A stretch of DNA of 64,000 bases, taken from positions 1 to 64,000 of the forward strand of contig NZ_MBEI01000017.1 of NCBI RefSeq assembly GCF_001953985.1. Reading direction: 5' to 3'. Numbering within the stretch: the stretch's first letter is position 1; each line of letters begins with the position of its first letter. Source of the DNA: Mycobacterium colombiense (GTDB lineage Bacteria > Actinomycetota > Actinomycetes > Mycobacteriales > Mycobacteriaceae). Position numbers and translations under genes: made by a program. Positions 1 to 10,200 of the stretch are shown here, piece after piece. A model generated the notes under the pieces. The model was not told the DNA's origin. It saw only the letters and a program-made list of their open reading frames with translations, and ran no database searches.

Positions 1-99
1 CACCGGCGCCAACTGCGCTCGCGCGGTATACAACGCCGCGGTATACCCAGCAGGACCCGAACCAATAACGATCACGTCATGCACTGTGTCGGCGGTCAT
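1..99 (-). CDS. trxB: Thioredoxin reductase, N-terminal fragment (cut by window edge)
   Basis: Flavoenzyme that passes NADPH electrons to thioredoxin in the cytosol. Only the first 33 codons are inside the window, reading leftwards from an ATG at 99-97. The visible protein has the FAD-binding Rossmann start [19 protein letters not shown], with the GxGxxG-type glycines, as in TrxB. It is the last visible gene of the leftward sigM-rsmA-trxB order, which is the mycobacterial near-origin arrangement. The CxxC active site lies outside the window. Identification is strong because motif and gene order agree. Confidence 0.93.
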   Translation of the reverse strand, partial: MTADTVHDVIVIGSGPAGYTAALYTARAQLAPV

Positions 100-189
100 G
101 AAAACCTTTCAAGCGATTCGTCTCTGGATCTGTGTAAACGCCAGCGTAGGTACGGCTGTTCCCGGGTGTGTCGTACCCATGGGACCACA

Positions 190-960
190 CTAGGGGCGGG
201 GGACCTGGGTATTGGCCAGTAGTCCGGTATCGGCTGCGCTGCACTTCGGTGATACCGCGAACACGGCCAGGATGTGCGGGCTGTCGCCGGGTATCACCAG
301 AACGATTCCGGGGCGGGCGTTGATCTCGACCGGCCGCGCCCCCAGGACCTGGGTGGACGCGGGATAGCCGAGGCCGGTGAGGCAGGAGGCGCGCCGCGCC
401 GGGTCGTTGAGTGTGCCGTAGTCGGGGCTGCGGCCGAGCAGGCCGAGGATTTCGTTCTGCGAAAGCGGGATCTCCATCGGCGGTGTCGACACGGTGATGT
501 GCTGGACATCGCCGGGGGTGTCCGGGACGGGTTCGGGCGCGTGCAGGAGGGCGATGGTCCCGAAGCCGATCGCGGCGAGCACCGCGCACACGCCGGCGGC
601 CGCCGCGATGGTGCGGGCCGGACGGATGTGTGGGCGGGCGGAATGATCGGCCGGTCCGGCCGCGTCGGTGGACACCGGCTCCGCCGAGCGCAACGCCGCC
701 GAAATTCGGTCGGTCACCTGTGGGGGAGGATCGGGTGGCACGCCCGGGTCGGCGCCGACGGCGGCGACGTCGCGGCGGACCCGATTCAAGGCGTTGAGCA
801 CGTCGGCGGCGTGTGGATCGGCGCGGACTTGGCTGCGGACGCGGGCGGCGGCCTCGTCGTCGAGAATGCCGGCCTGCAGGTCGGCGAGCAGTTCGACGGT
901 CAGCGGGGGGTCTGATCCCGCGCTGCGGTCATCCGCCGCGTCGTTGTCCGCTGCATTCAT
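190..960 (-). CDS. rsmA: Anti-sigma factor of SigM (RsmA-like)
   Basis: Membrane anti-sigma factor of 256 residues that would hold SigM inactive. The N-terminal cytoplasmic half is helical and acidic. One membrane segment lies at about residues 117-141 (TIAAAAGVCAVLAAIGFGTI). The C-terminal half, outside the membrane, is a small domain with two cysteines (SCLTGLGYP and SPKCSAAD). No zinc-binding HxxxCxxC anti-sigma motif is seen. It lies directly downstream of sigM with about 70 bases between them and upstream of trxB, the same order as M. tuberculosis Rv3911-Rv3912-Rv3913. The function is inferred from this position and the topology. Confidence 0.85.
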   Translation of the reverse strand: MNAADNDAADDRSAGSDPPLTVELLADLQAGILDDEAAARVRSQVRADPHAADVLNALNRVRRDVAAVGADPGVPPDPPPQVTDRISAALRSAEPVSTDAAGPADHSARPHIRPARTIAAAAGVCAVLAAIGFGTIALLHAPEPVPDTPGDVQHITVSTPPMEIPLSQNEILGLLGRSPDYGTLNDPARRASCLTGLGYPASTQVLGARPVEINARPGIVLVIPGDSPHILAVFAVSPKCSAADTGLLANTQVPRP

Positions 961-1029
961 CGGACTCAGTGTCCGTCATGCACGCGCCCATGGCACGGAT
1001 GGCCCGCGGGGGCGGCCGGCCGTGGAGGG

Positions 1030-1614
1030 TCAGGCCTGGCCGGCGGCGTCGGGCAGGGCGTGCGCGCCGGCGTTGAGGTAGCCCAGCAGTTCGGCGAGCC
1101 GCACCCGCGCGCGAGCGCAGCGGCTCTTGATCGTGCCTTCGGCGACGCCGAGCAGCCGGGCGGTGTCGGCCACCGAGTAACCCTGCATGTCGACGGCCAC
1201 CACCGCGGCCCGCTGCTCGACCGGAAGCCGCATCAAGGCGCGCTGCACCGCCATCGTGGTCTCGACCTGAGCCGTGCGATCGGCCACCGGATAGATGTCT
1301 TCCAGCGGCACGGTCGGGTGCGCTTTGGTGCGGCGCAGCCGGTCCAGGCAGGCGTTGACGACGATGCGATGCAGCCAGCTGCCGACGGCGGCGTCATGCC
1401 GGAACGCGCCGGCGCCGCGGTGCGCGGACAGCATGGCGTCCTGTAGCGCGTCTTCCGCGTCCTCGGGGGTGCGGGTGGTCAGGCGGGCGAGCCGGTGCAG
1501 GTGCCGCTGGTGGCGAAGGAAGAGCTCGCTGAAGGCGTATCGGTCGCCGGCCACATGGGCTGCCAGTAGCTCGGCGTCACTGCGCTCCTGCTTGGCGTTT
1601 CTCCCGAAGCCCAC
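1030..1614 (-). CDS. sigM: ECF RNA polymerase sigma factor SigM
   Basis: Extracytoplasmic-function sigma factor of 194 residues, close to the usual length. It starts at GTG 1614-1612. Region 2 is at about residues 25-95 (AFSELFLRHQRHLHRLARL, then DAEDALQDAMLSAHR and WLHRIVVNACLDRLRR). Region 4 at about 130-180 has the helix-turn-helix LPVEQRAAVVAVDMQGYS, then VADTARLLGVAEGTIKSR. It is followed by its anti-sigma gene. In M. tuberculosis SigM is reported to drive ESX-related genes including esxE/esxF; in this window that adjacent locus has been exchanged, so its regulon here may differ (inference). The 79-base gap to murJ upstream holds an inverted repeat and could carry the promoter. Confidence 0.92.
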   Translation of the reverse strand: MGFGRNAKQERSDAELLAAHVAGDRYAFSELFLRHQRHLHRLARLTTRTPEDAEDALQDAMLSAHRGAGAFRHDAAVGSWLHRIVVNACLDRLRRTKAHPTVPLEDIYPVADRTAQVETTMAVQRALMRLPVEQRAAVVAVDMQGYSVADTARLLGVAEGTIKSRCARARVRLAELLGYLNAGAHALPDAAGQA

Positions 1615-1651
1615 GGCCGGACATTAACCAATTGCGTATGGCGCGGCACTT

Positions 1652-1675
1652 CACTCGCAAGTGCTTGTGTGAGTG
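1652..1675. promoter_or_regulatory. Inverted repeat between murJ and sigM
   Basis: CACTC at 1652-1656 pairs with GAGTG at 1671-1675, and an inner CAAG/CTTG pair (1658-1661 and 1664-1667) closes around TG. It sits 20 bases past the murJ-stop side of the 79-base gap and about 40 bases upstream of the sigM start. It could be an operator, a weak attenuator, or part of the promoter region of sigM. There is no U-tract, so a classical intrinsic terminator is unlikely. Confidence 0.3.
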
Positions 1676-1693
1676 TGTGGAACGGGCCGCGGA

Positions 1694-4600
1694 TCAGGAC
1701 GCGGCCTGGACGGTGATCTCCGAAATGCCCGCTTGGCTCTTGCCGTTGGTGGAGCCCAGCGTCGAGATCCACACCAGCAGATTCGACGTCGGCGAGCCGG
1801 CCTTGACCGGGATCGCGTTGTGGCCGGGCTTGAGTGTGAAGGCCGGCGCCAGCACCGTGGTGTCGTTGAGGCTGGACGGGCTCGACGAGGAGGCCGCGCG
1901 GATCTCGACCTTCGTTCCGTTGCTGGGGGTGTCGATGTTGACTTGGCCGATCACGGTGGGGCTGGGCAGTTGCAAGATCAGCCCCTCACCCTGCTTGAAG
2001 CTGGGGAAGGGAACGGCGTCGGTGTAGACCTCGGTCGCCCAGGCCGTCGAGGGATCGCCGTCGATCGCCTGCCCGGCCGTCCCCGCATTGTCGGCGTCGC
2101 CGTCGGGGGAGAAGACGGTCGCCTTGGTGGGTTTGACGACGCTGCCCGCGGCCGCCGACGGGGCGGGCGCCGGAGCCGACACGGAGGACGACGACGAGGG
2201 GCCGTTCAGCCCGAGTTCGTCCTTGTTCAGGCCACCGCCGACGTTGCCGAAGATCTTGCTCACGATGGACGCCAGCACCAGCAGGGCGACGACGATGACG
2301 GCGAGACCGGCGCCGACGCCGATGACCAGGTTGCGCCGCCGGCGCGCGAAAATCTCCTGCTCCTGACCGGGTGAGATCAGAGCCGTCGACGGCGAGGGCG
2401 AATCGTCGATCGGGCCGAGGACCTCGGTGCGGTCGGCGACCGCGGTGGCCTGCTGGAGTAGGTTCAAAAGCGTTGAGGCGCTGCGTATTCCGCCGTCCTC
2501 CTGGACCGCGCGGACGGCGACCGCGGAGATCTGGAAGGGGATGTCGCGGTCGAGGGACATGGGTTCGACGGGGTTGCCCGACGAGTCGCGTTCGGCCGCC
2601 GCGAGCCCGCTGCGCACCCCGCTCTCCAGGATGGGCCACCGGTTGACCAGCAAGGCGTAGAGCGCGGCGCCGATGCCTCGGATGTCGTCCTGCGGGTTGG
2701 CGTCGGGCATGGTCGCCGGGTAGGCCAGCACCACATCGCCCTCGATGCTGACCCGTACCCGGCTGGGGTGGTCGATCGACAGGTCGACGCCGGCGCGGTG
2801 GGCCGCGTCCGCGGCGGCGGCCAGCGACTGCATGGCCCGCACCGCGCCCACCGGTGATGGTGCGGTGTCGGCGACCTCCTGCAGCGAGCCGCCGCGAATC
2901 CACTCGGACACAACGAGGCCGCCGGAGCCGGTGTGCACCACGTCGAGCACGCGGGCGATGCCGGGTTTGTCGATGCGGCTGAGCCGCAGGGTGCGCGACA
3001 AGATCTCCTGCAGGACCTCATCGGGCAGGGCGCCGTCCGGGTCGACGAAGGTCAGGGCCACCTGCCGATCCAGTGCGGTGTCCAGCGCCTGCCAGAACTG
3101 CAGCGGCGGGGCGCCGCCGTGGAACACCAGCAGGCGGTAGCGGCCACCGGCGATGCGGGCGCCGGGTACCAGGTGCACGTCGTCTCCGGCAGAATCCGCC
3201 GAACGTTCGCGCGGCGCTTCGAACGGGGTCGGTGCGCGCCGGGTGTCGCCGGGGATATCGCGGCTGACCTGGTTGGACGGGCGCGGGGCGGGCCGCTTGG
3301 GCCCGTCGGCCGGGATGTCGGGCTGGAAGTCGTCGGCGACCGGCCGCGGCGGCGGAGTACCTGAGCCCGCGCCAGGCCCAGCGCTGGGGGTTGCGCTCTC
3401 CATCGGGCGGTCGGTCACCTCCGGTCCTTTCGCTAGCCGGGCTCGGTTTGCCCGCTCCGGAGGCCTGCGCCGGATCGGCTCCTGGACCGCATTTACCCCA
3501 GGCGGGGACGAATTCCTCTGCTCAGGGTACGTGACCGGGCGCCGGTGAGACGATCGATCCTTGGCACTCGGTTTGCGCGGACGCGGTCCGCGGCCCGTGA
3601 TGCGGTACCGGAGTGCGTCCAGCGCCGCCCGCGCCTCGGGAACCTCAGCGCGCAGCATGACGGCGACCGTGATCGGCAGCATGATCAGCCCCAGCACCAA
3701 CAGACGAAGTAATGAACCGGCGCCACCGTGCTCGGTCAGCCCGTCCAGCCCCACCAACCGGTCGATCACATGGGCGATCAATCCGGCCAGCATCGACGCG
3801 GTGAGTGTCACCAGGATGGTGCGGACTTCGCCGACGCCGATCAGGTGCCCGCCGGCCGGCAGCAGGGCGCGTCGCAGCAGGACGTAGCCGATGACGGCGC
3901 CGGCCAGGAATCCGACGCCGTTGGCCAGCCCCAGGAAACCGGCCACCAGCTTGGGGTCGTCGGTGAGGTGCGGCGCCAGCACCGAGCCCACGATCTTGAC
4001 GGCGGTGATGACGAGGATGATGACGATCGGCGTCCACGGCTGTTCGCGCGCGTAGAACACTCGCAGCTGCAGCAGCACCAGACCGTAGGGAATCAGCGTG
4101 AAGGCCGACAGCGTGATCGCGGCGCCCAGGTAACCGGCGTCGACGTTTCCGAAATGGCCGTAGGCGAACAGCGCGCTGCCCATCGCGGGACCGCCGACGG
4201 TCATGAACGCCACGATCGGGATCAGCGTGATCAACGTGAGCCGGGTGGCCAGCGACAGGTCGCCGAGCACGGCCTTGGTGTCGTCGGCGGCGGCGTTACG
4301 GCTCAGCCTCGGCATCACCACGGTCAGCACCGTCACGCCGATCATGCCGAACGGCAGCATCAGGACCAGCCACGTGTAGTTGTAGATCGCGGGGCCGGAT
4401 GCCGCCGCGGTGCTGGCGATCTGGTTGCCGACCACCAGGCCGAGCTGGCTGATCAGCACGTAGAGCACCATCGCGGCGGCCATGGTGCCGAAGCGCTTGA
4501 GCCGCTGGTCGATTCCCCACAGGGGTCGTAGGTCGACGCGCTGGCGTCGCAGCGCCACCAGCAGCAGCCCGGTCTGGGCGAACACGCCCAGCGTGGTGCC

Positions 4601-5338
4601 GACGGCGAGCACCAGCAGCTTGGCGTTGCCCATCCGGACGGGATCGACTGAGAGCTCGCCGGGAACCAGCGCGTAGACCGCCAGGGTGACCAACGCGACG
4701 ACGTTGTTGAGGACCGGCGCCCACGCCGTGGGCCCAAACACGTTGCGGTTGTTCAGGATTGCCATGAACACCGACGTCAGGCCGTAGGCGAGCACCTGGG
4801 GGAGCAGCAGGTAGGCGAACGCGACGGTCAGCGGCTCGTTGACTTGCGGGTTGCGGCCCAGCATCAACCGCACCAGCAGCGGAGCGGCCACCACCGATAG
4901 CACGGTGGCGAAGACCAGCAGCGCCGTCGTCAACGTGACCAGGCGCCGCACGAAGGCCGCGCCGCCATCGGGGTCGCCCTGTTCGGCGCGCGCCAGCACC
5001 GGCACGAAGATCGCGGTGAACGTCGCCTCCAGCACCAGGGCCGCCACCAGGTTAGGGAGCTGGTTGGCCACCGAGAACGCACTGGACAACGCGGCGCCCA
5101 GGATCGCGGCCAACAGCACCACCCGCGCGAAGCCGGTGAGCCGGCTGATCAAGGTGGCGAAGGCCATCCCCCACGACCGCGACACCAGCGCCGCGTCGGA
5201 CAGCTCGGGGCGCCGACGGTCGATCTCGGCGGCAACGGGCGGCAGCGGACCGGTCGGCGGTGAGCCCGACATCCGGGAATGGCGCGGCGGGTCGGGCAGG
5301 CGATGGTGTGGTTGGGCCTGCCGATAGGCGGGGGTCAT
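1694..5338 (-). CDS. murJ: MurJ/MviN lipid II flippase with pseudokinase and extracytoplasmic tail
   Basis: Protein of 1214 residues. Residues about 50-575 are the polytopic MOP-family MurJ core that flips lipid II for peptidoglycan synthesis. About 580-725 is a basic, Pro-rich cytoplasmic linker. About 728-985 is a kinase fold (GARIAGGRYRLLV onward) that lacks an active site: the VAxK lysine position reads VALTF and no HRD or DFG motif is found. A single membrane helix follows at about 1002-1026, then a discoidin-like extracytoplasmic domain. This is the architecture of M. tuberculosis MviN, in which the pseudokinase is phosphorylated by PknB and bound by FhaA. The start ATG overlaps the upstream stop codon (ATGA), so translation is probably coupled. 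An internal ATG (MSGSPPTG, residue 23) is an alternative start. Confidence 0.93.
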   Translation of the reverse strand: MTPAYRQAQPHHRLPDPPRHSRMSGSPPTGPLPPVAAEIDRRRPELSDAALVSRSWGMAFATLISRLTGFARVVLLAAILGAALSSAFSVANQLPNLVAALVLEATFTAIFVPVLARAEQGDPDGGAAFVRRLVTLTTALLVFATVLSVVAAPLLVRLMLGRNPQVNEPLTVAFAYLLLPQVLAYGLTSVFMAILNNRNVFGPTAWAPVLNNVVALVTLAVYALVPGELSVDPVRMGNAKLLVLAVGTTLGVFAQTGLLLVALRRQRVDLRPLWGIDQRLKRFGTMAAAMVLYVLISQLGLVVGNQIASTAAASGPAIYNYTWLVLMLPFGMIGVTVLTVVMPRLSRNAAADDTKAVLGDLSLATRLTLITLIPIVAFMTVGGPAMGSALFAYGHFGNVDAGYLGAAITLSAFTLIPYGLVLLQLRVFYAREQPWTPIVIILVITAVKIVGSVLAPHLTDDPKLVAGFLGLANGVGFLAGAVIGYVLLRRALLPAGGHLIGVGEVRTILVTLTASMLAGLIAHVIDRLVGLDGLTEHGGAGSLLRLLVLGLIMLPITVAVMLRAEVPEARAALDALRYRITGRGPRPRKPSAKDRSSHRRPVTYPEQRNSSPPGVNAVQEPIRRRPPERANRARLAKGPEVTDRPMESATPSAGPGAGSGTPPPRPVADDFQPDIPADGPKRPAPRPSNQVSRDIPGDTRRAPTPFEAPRERSADSAGDDVHLVPGARIAGGRYRLLVFHGGAPPLQFWQALDTALDRQVALTFVDPDGALPDEVLQEILSRTLRLSRIDKPGIARVLDVVHTGSGGLVVSEWIRGGSLQEVADTAPSPVGAVRAMQSLAAAADAAHRAGVDLSIDHPSRVRVSIEGDVVLAYPATMPDANPQDDIRGIGAALYALLVNRWPILESGVRSGLAAAERDSSGNPVEPMSLDRDIPFQISAVAVRAVQEDGGIRSASTLLNLLQQATAVADRTEVLGPIDDSPSPSTALISPGQEQEIFARRRRNLVIGVGAGLAVIVVALLVLASIVSKIFGNVGGGLNKDELGLNGPSSSSSVSAPAPAPSAAAGSVVKPTKATVFSPDGDADNAGTAGQAIDGDPSTAWATEVYTDAVPFPSFKQGEGLILQLPSPTVIGQVNIDTPSNGTKVEIRAASSSSPSSLNDTTVLAPAFTLKPGHNAIPVKAGSPTSNLLVWISTLGSTNGKSQAGISEITVQAAS

Positions 5339-7746
5339 ACTCGGTGCTCGTGTTCGGCCGGCTGGTCGGCCTCGCCGCGCGCCTGGCCGGCTTCAGCGGC
5401 GTGCCGGGCGTCGGGTGGGTCGGGGCGGTCCAGGTCGGCGCGGTCGGGCTGGCCGCGGAAGCGGTGCCACAGCCGGCGGCCGGCCAACAGGACGAGCACC
5501 GCGGCGGCCGACAGGGTGATCGCGAACAGGACCTTGCCGTAGGCGTTGGAATGCACCGACAACCGCACCGGGTCACCCAGCCGCAAACCGTCCGCGGTCC
5601 GCAGGGTGACGTCGACGGCGACGCGCTGGGTGAAGTTCACTTCGATCGGAATGCGCAGCGGCAGGTAACCCGGCGGCAGCTCGATCTGGCCGACGTCGGT
5701 GACGTTCATACCCGGCGGCGCGTCGACATGCAGCCGCACCCGGATCGGGACGGCCAGCCCGTTGTGCAGCGCCAGCGGCAGCGGGCTGTGCTCGGTGGCC
5801 AGGGTGTAGGAGCCGCCCGGGTTGACGATCGTCACCGCGCCGAACAGGTCGCTGACCGTCTTACCGACCACCGCCAGGCGCTGCTGCGCCAGCCCGTTGC
5901 GGGTGTCCGGCGGTTCGGACTGGCTCAGCGCGCGCAGCATGTCCTCGCGCAGCGGCGCGGTGTACTGGACGCCGGTCAGTCCGGTCCGATCGTCGGTCAT
6001 CAGCGATGACGTCAAGCCCCATAGCCGGCCGACCTGCCCGGTGATGAGTGCGGTGACGTCGTCGCTGAACTGGCCGCGCGCGGACGTGTAGTCGCCGACC
6101 TCCTGCGGTGGTTCGGGGTGGGCTTGCGCTGCCTGGTTGGCCTCCGCGATCACCGCCGGCAGGGGGCGCGGCACCGCCAGACCGGACCGGATGGTGGTGG
6201 TCAGCGCGGTCAGGATGACCTGCGCGTCGTCGGCCTGCAGGCTCCATGTCGTCGGCGGCACCAGGATCTGGGTGCGCGGGTCGTCGCGGCGCAGCGCGTG
6301 CCAGAAGATCGAGCCCAGGGCGTCCTGGCGGCGCGCGGTCACCGAATCATGTCCGAGCCGAACCGTCAGTGATGAGTCCAGGTACGTCGGCACCTCGGGG
6401 TTGGTCCCCGCTCCGGCCAGCGCGGCGCCCACGGCCGGGTCGAACGGCGCGACGACGACCTGAGGGGACAACCGCCGGGGTGCCGTGTCGACGGCGGTCT
6501 CCGAGGAGCCCTGCGCCTCGGCGGCCGACAGATCAGTGGCGGCGATCGCGACTGTGTTGTCGTTGGCGCTGAGCAGCTTGACCGCGCTGCTGGTCAGCGG
6601 GCCGTCGGGCACCAGCGTGGCACCGCGGATCGAGGAGACGTCCAGGATCTTGTCGATGATGCTGTTGGCGCTCGTGGTGGCGATGGCGCTCAGGCCGGGA
6701 TCGTTGACGCGCTGCACGGCATCGAGATCGGCCTGCGCGTAGGGGAGCGGGGCCACACAGGTCCGGTGCGCGAGGGCACGCAGGCGGTTCAGCCATTCGG
6801 CCGCGGTGGCCTGCCCTGCGCCCGGGTGGGTGGGGGTGCCGGGCAGCTGCGCCGGGCCGTCGGGGGAGTTGGACACGACATAGCCGGCGGTCATCGCGTT
6901 GACGGTGACCAGCAGATCCGGGTCGATCGCCAGACACAGCGCGCGGCCGACGGCGCCGTCGGGGTCGACATCGTGACTGGTGGCGACTTCGGCCGAGGCC
7001 AGCAGGATGTCGAGCCGGCCGCCGCTGGCCAACGAGGTGGCCAGGTCGTCGTCAACCAGCCGCACCGGGATGGTTCCGCCGGGCACGCCGGGCGCCAGCC
7101 GGGGCCGGTCGGCCAGCGGCCACAGCATCGTCATCAACACCGGTTTAGAGGTGTCGGGCGCGACCGCGGAGCCCACGTCGTCGGCGCGGTCGGGTGGCAC
7201 ACCGACCACCGGCAGCAGGAAGCGCGCGTTGTCCAGCCGTGCCGGCGCGCCGTAGTCGGGCGTGCCGTTCACGTTGACCAGGACCGGATAGATGCCGGGC
7301 TTCTCCACTCCCAGCGACGGCGTGGTCAACGCGCGCAGCGGGGCCGACAGGGTGAAACCCACCTCTTGTCCGCGCTGCAGTTCGGGCGCGACCGTCAGGA
7401 AATCCGCGGCCGCCTGATACCCGTCAGTGTCGCCGTCCAGGGTGGTGCGCAATCCGGCGGACGCGGTGACCGCGCCGGCATGCTCGAGACGGACCATCAC
7501 ATCGCGGACCGGACGGTCGCCGATGTTGGTCACCATGCCGCTGACGGTCACGACGGGCGGACTGGTCGTGGTGACCACGTCCGGGGTGACTTGATCGATG
7601 CGGACCCGGACAAACGGCGTCACCCCCGGCTCGCCTGCGGCCGCCCGCGGCATCACCGGCCCGGTGAGCACCGCGAGTCCGGCCACGATGGCGAGCACGG
7701 CGGCGACACGCGCCAAGCGGGCCCAACGCAGACGCGGAGCTGTCAC
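5335..7746 (-). CDS. DUF6049-type secreted/membrane-anchored protein
   Basis: Protein of 803 residues corresponding to M. tuberculosis Rv3909. An N-terminal signal or anchor (about residues 10-36, ending in Ala-rich MPRAAAG) is followed by a large extracytoplasmic region. The region opens with an Ig-like domain ([20 protein letters not shown]) and ends in another beta-rich domain before a C-terminal membrane helix (about 755-775) and a basic cytoplasmic tail. It overlaps both neighbours by four bases (GTGA with mutT4 and ATGA with murJ), so the three genes form a translationally coupled unit. Function is unknown; constant linkage to murJ suggests a cell-envelope role (inference). Confidence 0.85.
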   Translation of the reverse strand: MTAPRLRWARLARVAAVLAIVAGLAVLTGPVMPRAAAGEPGVTPFVRVRIDQVTPDVVTTTSPPVVTVSGMVTNIGDRPVRDVMVRLEHAGAVTASAGLRTTLDGDTDGYQAAADFLTVAPELQRGQEVGFTLSAPLRALTTPSLGVEKPGIYPVLVNVNGTPDYGAPARLDNARFLLPVVGVPPDRADDVGSAVAPDTSKPVLMTMLWPLADRPRLAPGVPGGTIPVRLVDDDLATSLASGGRLDILLASAEVATSHDVDPDGAVGRALCLAIDPDLLVTVNAMTAGYVVSNSPDGPAQLPGTPTHPGAGQATAAEWLNRLRALAHRTCVAPLPYAQADLDAVQRVNDPGLSAIATTSANSIIDKILDVSSIRGATLVPDGPLTSSAVKLLSANDNTVAIAATDLSAAEAQGSSETAVDTAPRRLSPQVVVAPFDPAVGAALAGAGTNPEVPTYLDSSLTVRLGHDSVTARRQDALGSIFWHALRRDDPRTQILVPPTTWSLQADDAQVILTALTTTIRSGLAVPRPLPAVIAEANQAAQAHPEPPQEVGDYTSARGQFSDDVTALITGQVGRLWGLTSSLMTDDRTGLTGVQYTAPLREDMLRALSQSEPPDTRNGLAQQRLAVVGKTVSDLFGAVTIVNPGGSYTLATEHSPLPLALHNGLAVPIRVRLHVDAPPGMNVTDVGQIELPPGYLPLRIPIEVNFTQRVAVDVTLRTADGLRLGDPVRLSVHSNAYGKVLFAITLSAAAVLVLLAGRRLWHRFRGQPDRADLDRPDPPDARHAAEAGQARGEADQPAEHEHRV

Positions 7747-8477
7747 GGCCCTGGTCCGTGGCCGTTCTTCCGGCCCGCGGCCGGTTTGTCAGAATGCCGA
7801 GTCCGCGAATGGGTCTGCGGGCGGCGCCGCGGCGAGCTGGGCGGCAGCGGTGGAAGCGAGGCCGGACCGTCGCTCTTCAGCTTGTCGATCAGCTCGTCGG
7901 CCACGCGGGCCAGGCGGCGCTCGTCGGCGTAGGCCAGCCGGGACGGCAGTTCGCCCATCGGCACCCAGGCCACCTCGGCGACTTCGAGGTCCTCGTCGGA
8001 CAACTCGCCGCCGGAGAAGCGCATTAGATAGTGGTGCACCGTCTTGTGCACGCGACGGCCATCGGTGACGAACCAGTAGTCGATGCGGCCCAGCGCGGCC
8101 AGCACGCTGCCCCGGATGCCGGTCTCTTCGGCCACTTCTCTTATAGCGGTCTGCTCGGCGGTCTCGCCCAGTTCGATGTGCCCTTTGGGCAGCGACCACA
8201 GCATCCGTCCGCGCCGGTCGATGCGGCCGATCAATGCGGCGACCTGAGACTCGCGCGGTCCGTCGAGACCGTCGATGACCAGCCCGCCGGCCGATGTTTC
8301 GTGGACGGTGCGCAGCTGATCGGGTCCGCGGCGAGATGCCCGGGATCGGCGCGACTTGGTGGCCGTCGAATCACCGGTCACTTGACCAGCGGTTTGGTTC
8401 TCGGACGAAGTCGGGGTGCCACGGCCGCGGCGACGCCCCCGGCGCCGACGTGGTTTGCCTTGTTCGCCGTCCGACAC
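7743..8477 (-). CDS. mutT4: Nudix hydrolase MutT4
   Basis: Nudix-family hydrolase acting on nucleoside diphosphate derivatives. The Nudix box is clear: [20 protein letters not shown] followed by TGI, with all the Gly/Glu/Arg positions of GxxxxxExxxxxxxREUxEExGU. The N-terminus is a basic low-complexity stretch ([11 protein letters not shown]), and the C-terminus is Pro-rich. The GTG at 8477 was chosen because the conserved family start SDGEQ follows it. An ATG at 8498 in the same frame adds seven residues and has a GGAAGA just upstream, so it cannot be excluded. First gene of the leftward mutT4-DUF6049-murJ unit. Confidence 0.9.
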   Translation of the reverse strand: MSDGEQGKPRRRRGRRRGRGTPTSSENQTAGQVTGDSTATKSRRSRASRRGPDQLRTVHETSAGGLVIDGLDGPRESQVAALIGRIDRRGRMLWSLPKGHIELGETAEQTAIREVAEETGIRGSVLAALGRIDYWFVTDGRRVHKTVHHYLMRFSGGELSDEDLEVAEVAWVPMGELPSRLAYADERRLARVADELIDKLKSDGPASLPPLPPSSPRRRPQTHSRTRHSDKPAAGRKNGHGPGP

Positions 8478-8498
8478 CCAAGCGATAGTAGCTGGCAC

Positions 8499-8733
8499 GG
8501 CATATTCTTCCGGAGATACTCGCCGCGGGTGAGTGCGGGAGGACGCGGCGCGGGAGGCCTCTCGTCAGATCGGGCCGAGCGCGTGAGCGACGATAAAAGC
8601 TGGAATGAAGATCAGGATTGAGATTGGTCCTGACAGGCTGCCGATGAGCATTCCGCGCCCGGTGTGGCCCGTCTATGACCTGCGAGCCTCCTCACAGGGG
8701 CTTTTCGCCCACGGCCGACTAGGCTGATCGAAC
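8499..8733. other. Divergent intergenic region mutT4/pcnA
   Basis: This 235-base gap separates the leftward mutT4 unit from rightward pcnA and must carry promoters for both. No RNA gene or long inverted repeat was found by eye. Confidence 0.4.
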
Positions 8734-10176
8734 GTGCCAGACGCCGCCCAGGATGCCGACCTGCTGACCGCCGCCGCGGTCGCCCTGAATCGGCATGCGC
8801 CCATGCTCGCCGAGCTCGGCGCCGCGTTCGACGCCGCGGGCCACGAGCTCTACCTTGTCGGCGGCTCGGTGCGGGATGCGTTGTTGGGCAGGTTGAGTCC
8901 CGACCTGGATTTCACCACCGACGCGCGTCCAGAGCAGGTGCAACAGATCCTGCGGCGGTGGGCCGACAACTTGTGGGACACCGGGATCGAATTCGGCACC
9001 GTCGGCGTCGGAAAGGGTGACCATCGCCTGGAGATCACGACCTTCCGCGCCGACACCTACGACCAGGTGTCGCGGAATCCCGAGGTGCGCTTCGGTGATC
9101 GCCTCGAAGACGATCTGGTGCGCCGCGACTTCACAGCCAACGCGATGGCCGTGCGCATCAAGCCGGCGGGGCCGGGCGAATTCCTCGATCCGCTAGGCGG
9201 TTTGGCGGCGCTGCGCGCCCGGGTCCTGGACACCCCCGCCGCCCCGGAGGTGTCGTTCGGCGACGACCCATTGCGGATGCTGCGCGCGGCGCGGTTCGTC
9301 TCGCAGCTCGGCTTCGGTGTCGCGCCGCGGGTGCGCGAGGCGATCGACCGGATGGCGCCGCAGCTGGCGCGGATCAGCGCCGAACGGGTGGCCACCGAGT
9401 TGGACAAACTGGTGCTCGGCGACGACCCGACGGCCGGCATCGATCTGCTCGTACAGACCGGCATGGGCGAGGTGGTGCTGCCCGAGGTCGGCGGCATGCA
9501 GATGGCCATCGACGAACACCACCAACACAAGGACGTCTACCAACACTCGCTGACCGTGCTGCGCCAGGCGATCGCCCTGGAGGACGACGGCCCCGACCTG
9601 GTGCTGCGCTGGGCCGCGCTATTGCACGACATCGGCAAGCCCGCCACGCGGCGCCACGAAGCCAACGGCGGCGTGAGTTTTCACCACCACGAGGTCGTCG
9701 GCGCCAAGATGGTCCGAAAGCGGTTGCGGGCGTTGAAGTATTCCAAGCAGATGGTCGAGGACATCTCGCAGCTGGTGTATCTGCACCTGCGCTTTCATGG
9801 CTATGGCGACGGCAAGTGGACCGACTCGGCGGTGCGCCGCTACGTCACCGACGCCGGGCCGCTGCTGCCACGGCTGCACAAGCTGGTGCGAGCCGACTGC
9901 ACGACCCGCAACAAGCGCCGGGCCGCGCGGTTGCAGGCCAGCTATGACCGGCTCGAGGCGCGGATCGCCGAGCTGGCCGCGCAGGAAGATCTGGCGCGGG
10001 TGCGCCCCGACTTGGATGGCAACCAGATCATGGAGCTACTCGGCATCCCGGCCGGCCCGCAAGTCGGCGAGGCATGGCGGTTTTTGAAAGAGCTTCGGTT
10101 GGAACGCGGCCCGCTGGACAACGAAGAGGCGACCGCGGAGTTGTTGGCGTGGTGGCACTCTCGGGGGAACGACTAG
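8734..10176 (+). CDS. pcnA: CCA tRNA nucleotidyltransferase / poly(A)-polymerase-like enzyme
   Basis: Enzyme of 480 residues that adds or repairs the CCA end of tRNA. Starts at GTG 8734. The class II nucleotidyltransferase head has LYLVGGSVRDALLGR (about residue 43) and the metal-binding DLDFTTDA. It is followed by DDLVRRDFTANAMA and the RNA-binding neck. A C-terminal HD domain shows LLHDIGKPATR near residue 297. Length and order match the actinobacterial enzyme. It is divergent from mutT4, as in other mycobacteria. Confidence 0.95.
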   Translation: MPDAAQDADLLTAAAVALNRHAPMLAELGAAFDAAGHELYLVGGSVRDALLGRLSPDLDFTTDARPEQVQQILRRWADNLWDTGIEFGTVGVGKGDHRLEITTFRADTYDQVSRNPEVRFGDRLEDDLVRRDFTANAMAVRIKPAGPGEFLDPLGGLAALRARVLDTPAAPEVSFGDDPLRMLRAARFVSQLGFGVAPRVREAIDRMAPQLARISAERVATELDKLVLGDDPTAGIDLLVQTGMGEVVLPEVGGMQMAIDEHHQHKDVYQHSLTVLRQAIALEDDGPDLVLRWAALLHDIGKPATRRHEANGGVSFHHHEVVGAKMVRKRLRALKYSKQMVEDISQLVYLHLRFHGYGDGKWTDSAVRRYVTDAGPLLPRLHKLVRADCTTRNKRRAARLQASYDRLEARIAELAAQEDLARVRPDLDGNQIMELLGIPAGPQVGEAWRFLKELRLERGPLDNEEATAELLAWWHSRGND

Positions 10177-10200
10177 CGACAGCCACGCGTCCGAATACGC

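Noticed and set aside
274..915. Rightward 213-codon frame opposite rsmA
   Set aside because: Arg/Gly-rich composition typical of the antisense of a high-GC gene; no motifs, while the leftward frame matches an anti-sigma factor in conserved order.
1652..1675. Intrinsic terminator after murJ
   Set aside because: The inverted repeat is imperfect and lacks a T-tract on either side; kept only as a possible regulatory repeat.
6766..7932. Rightward 388-codon frame opposite the DUF6049 gene
   Set aside because: His/Arg/Gly-rich antisense translation without family features; spans two real leftward genes.
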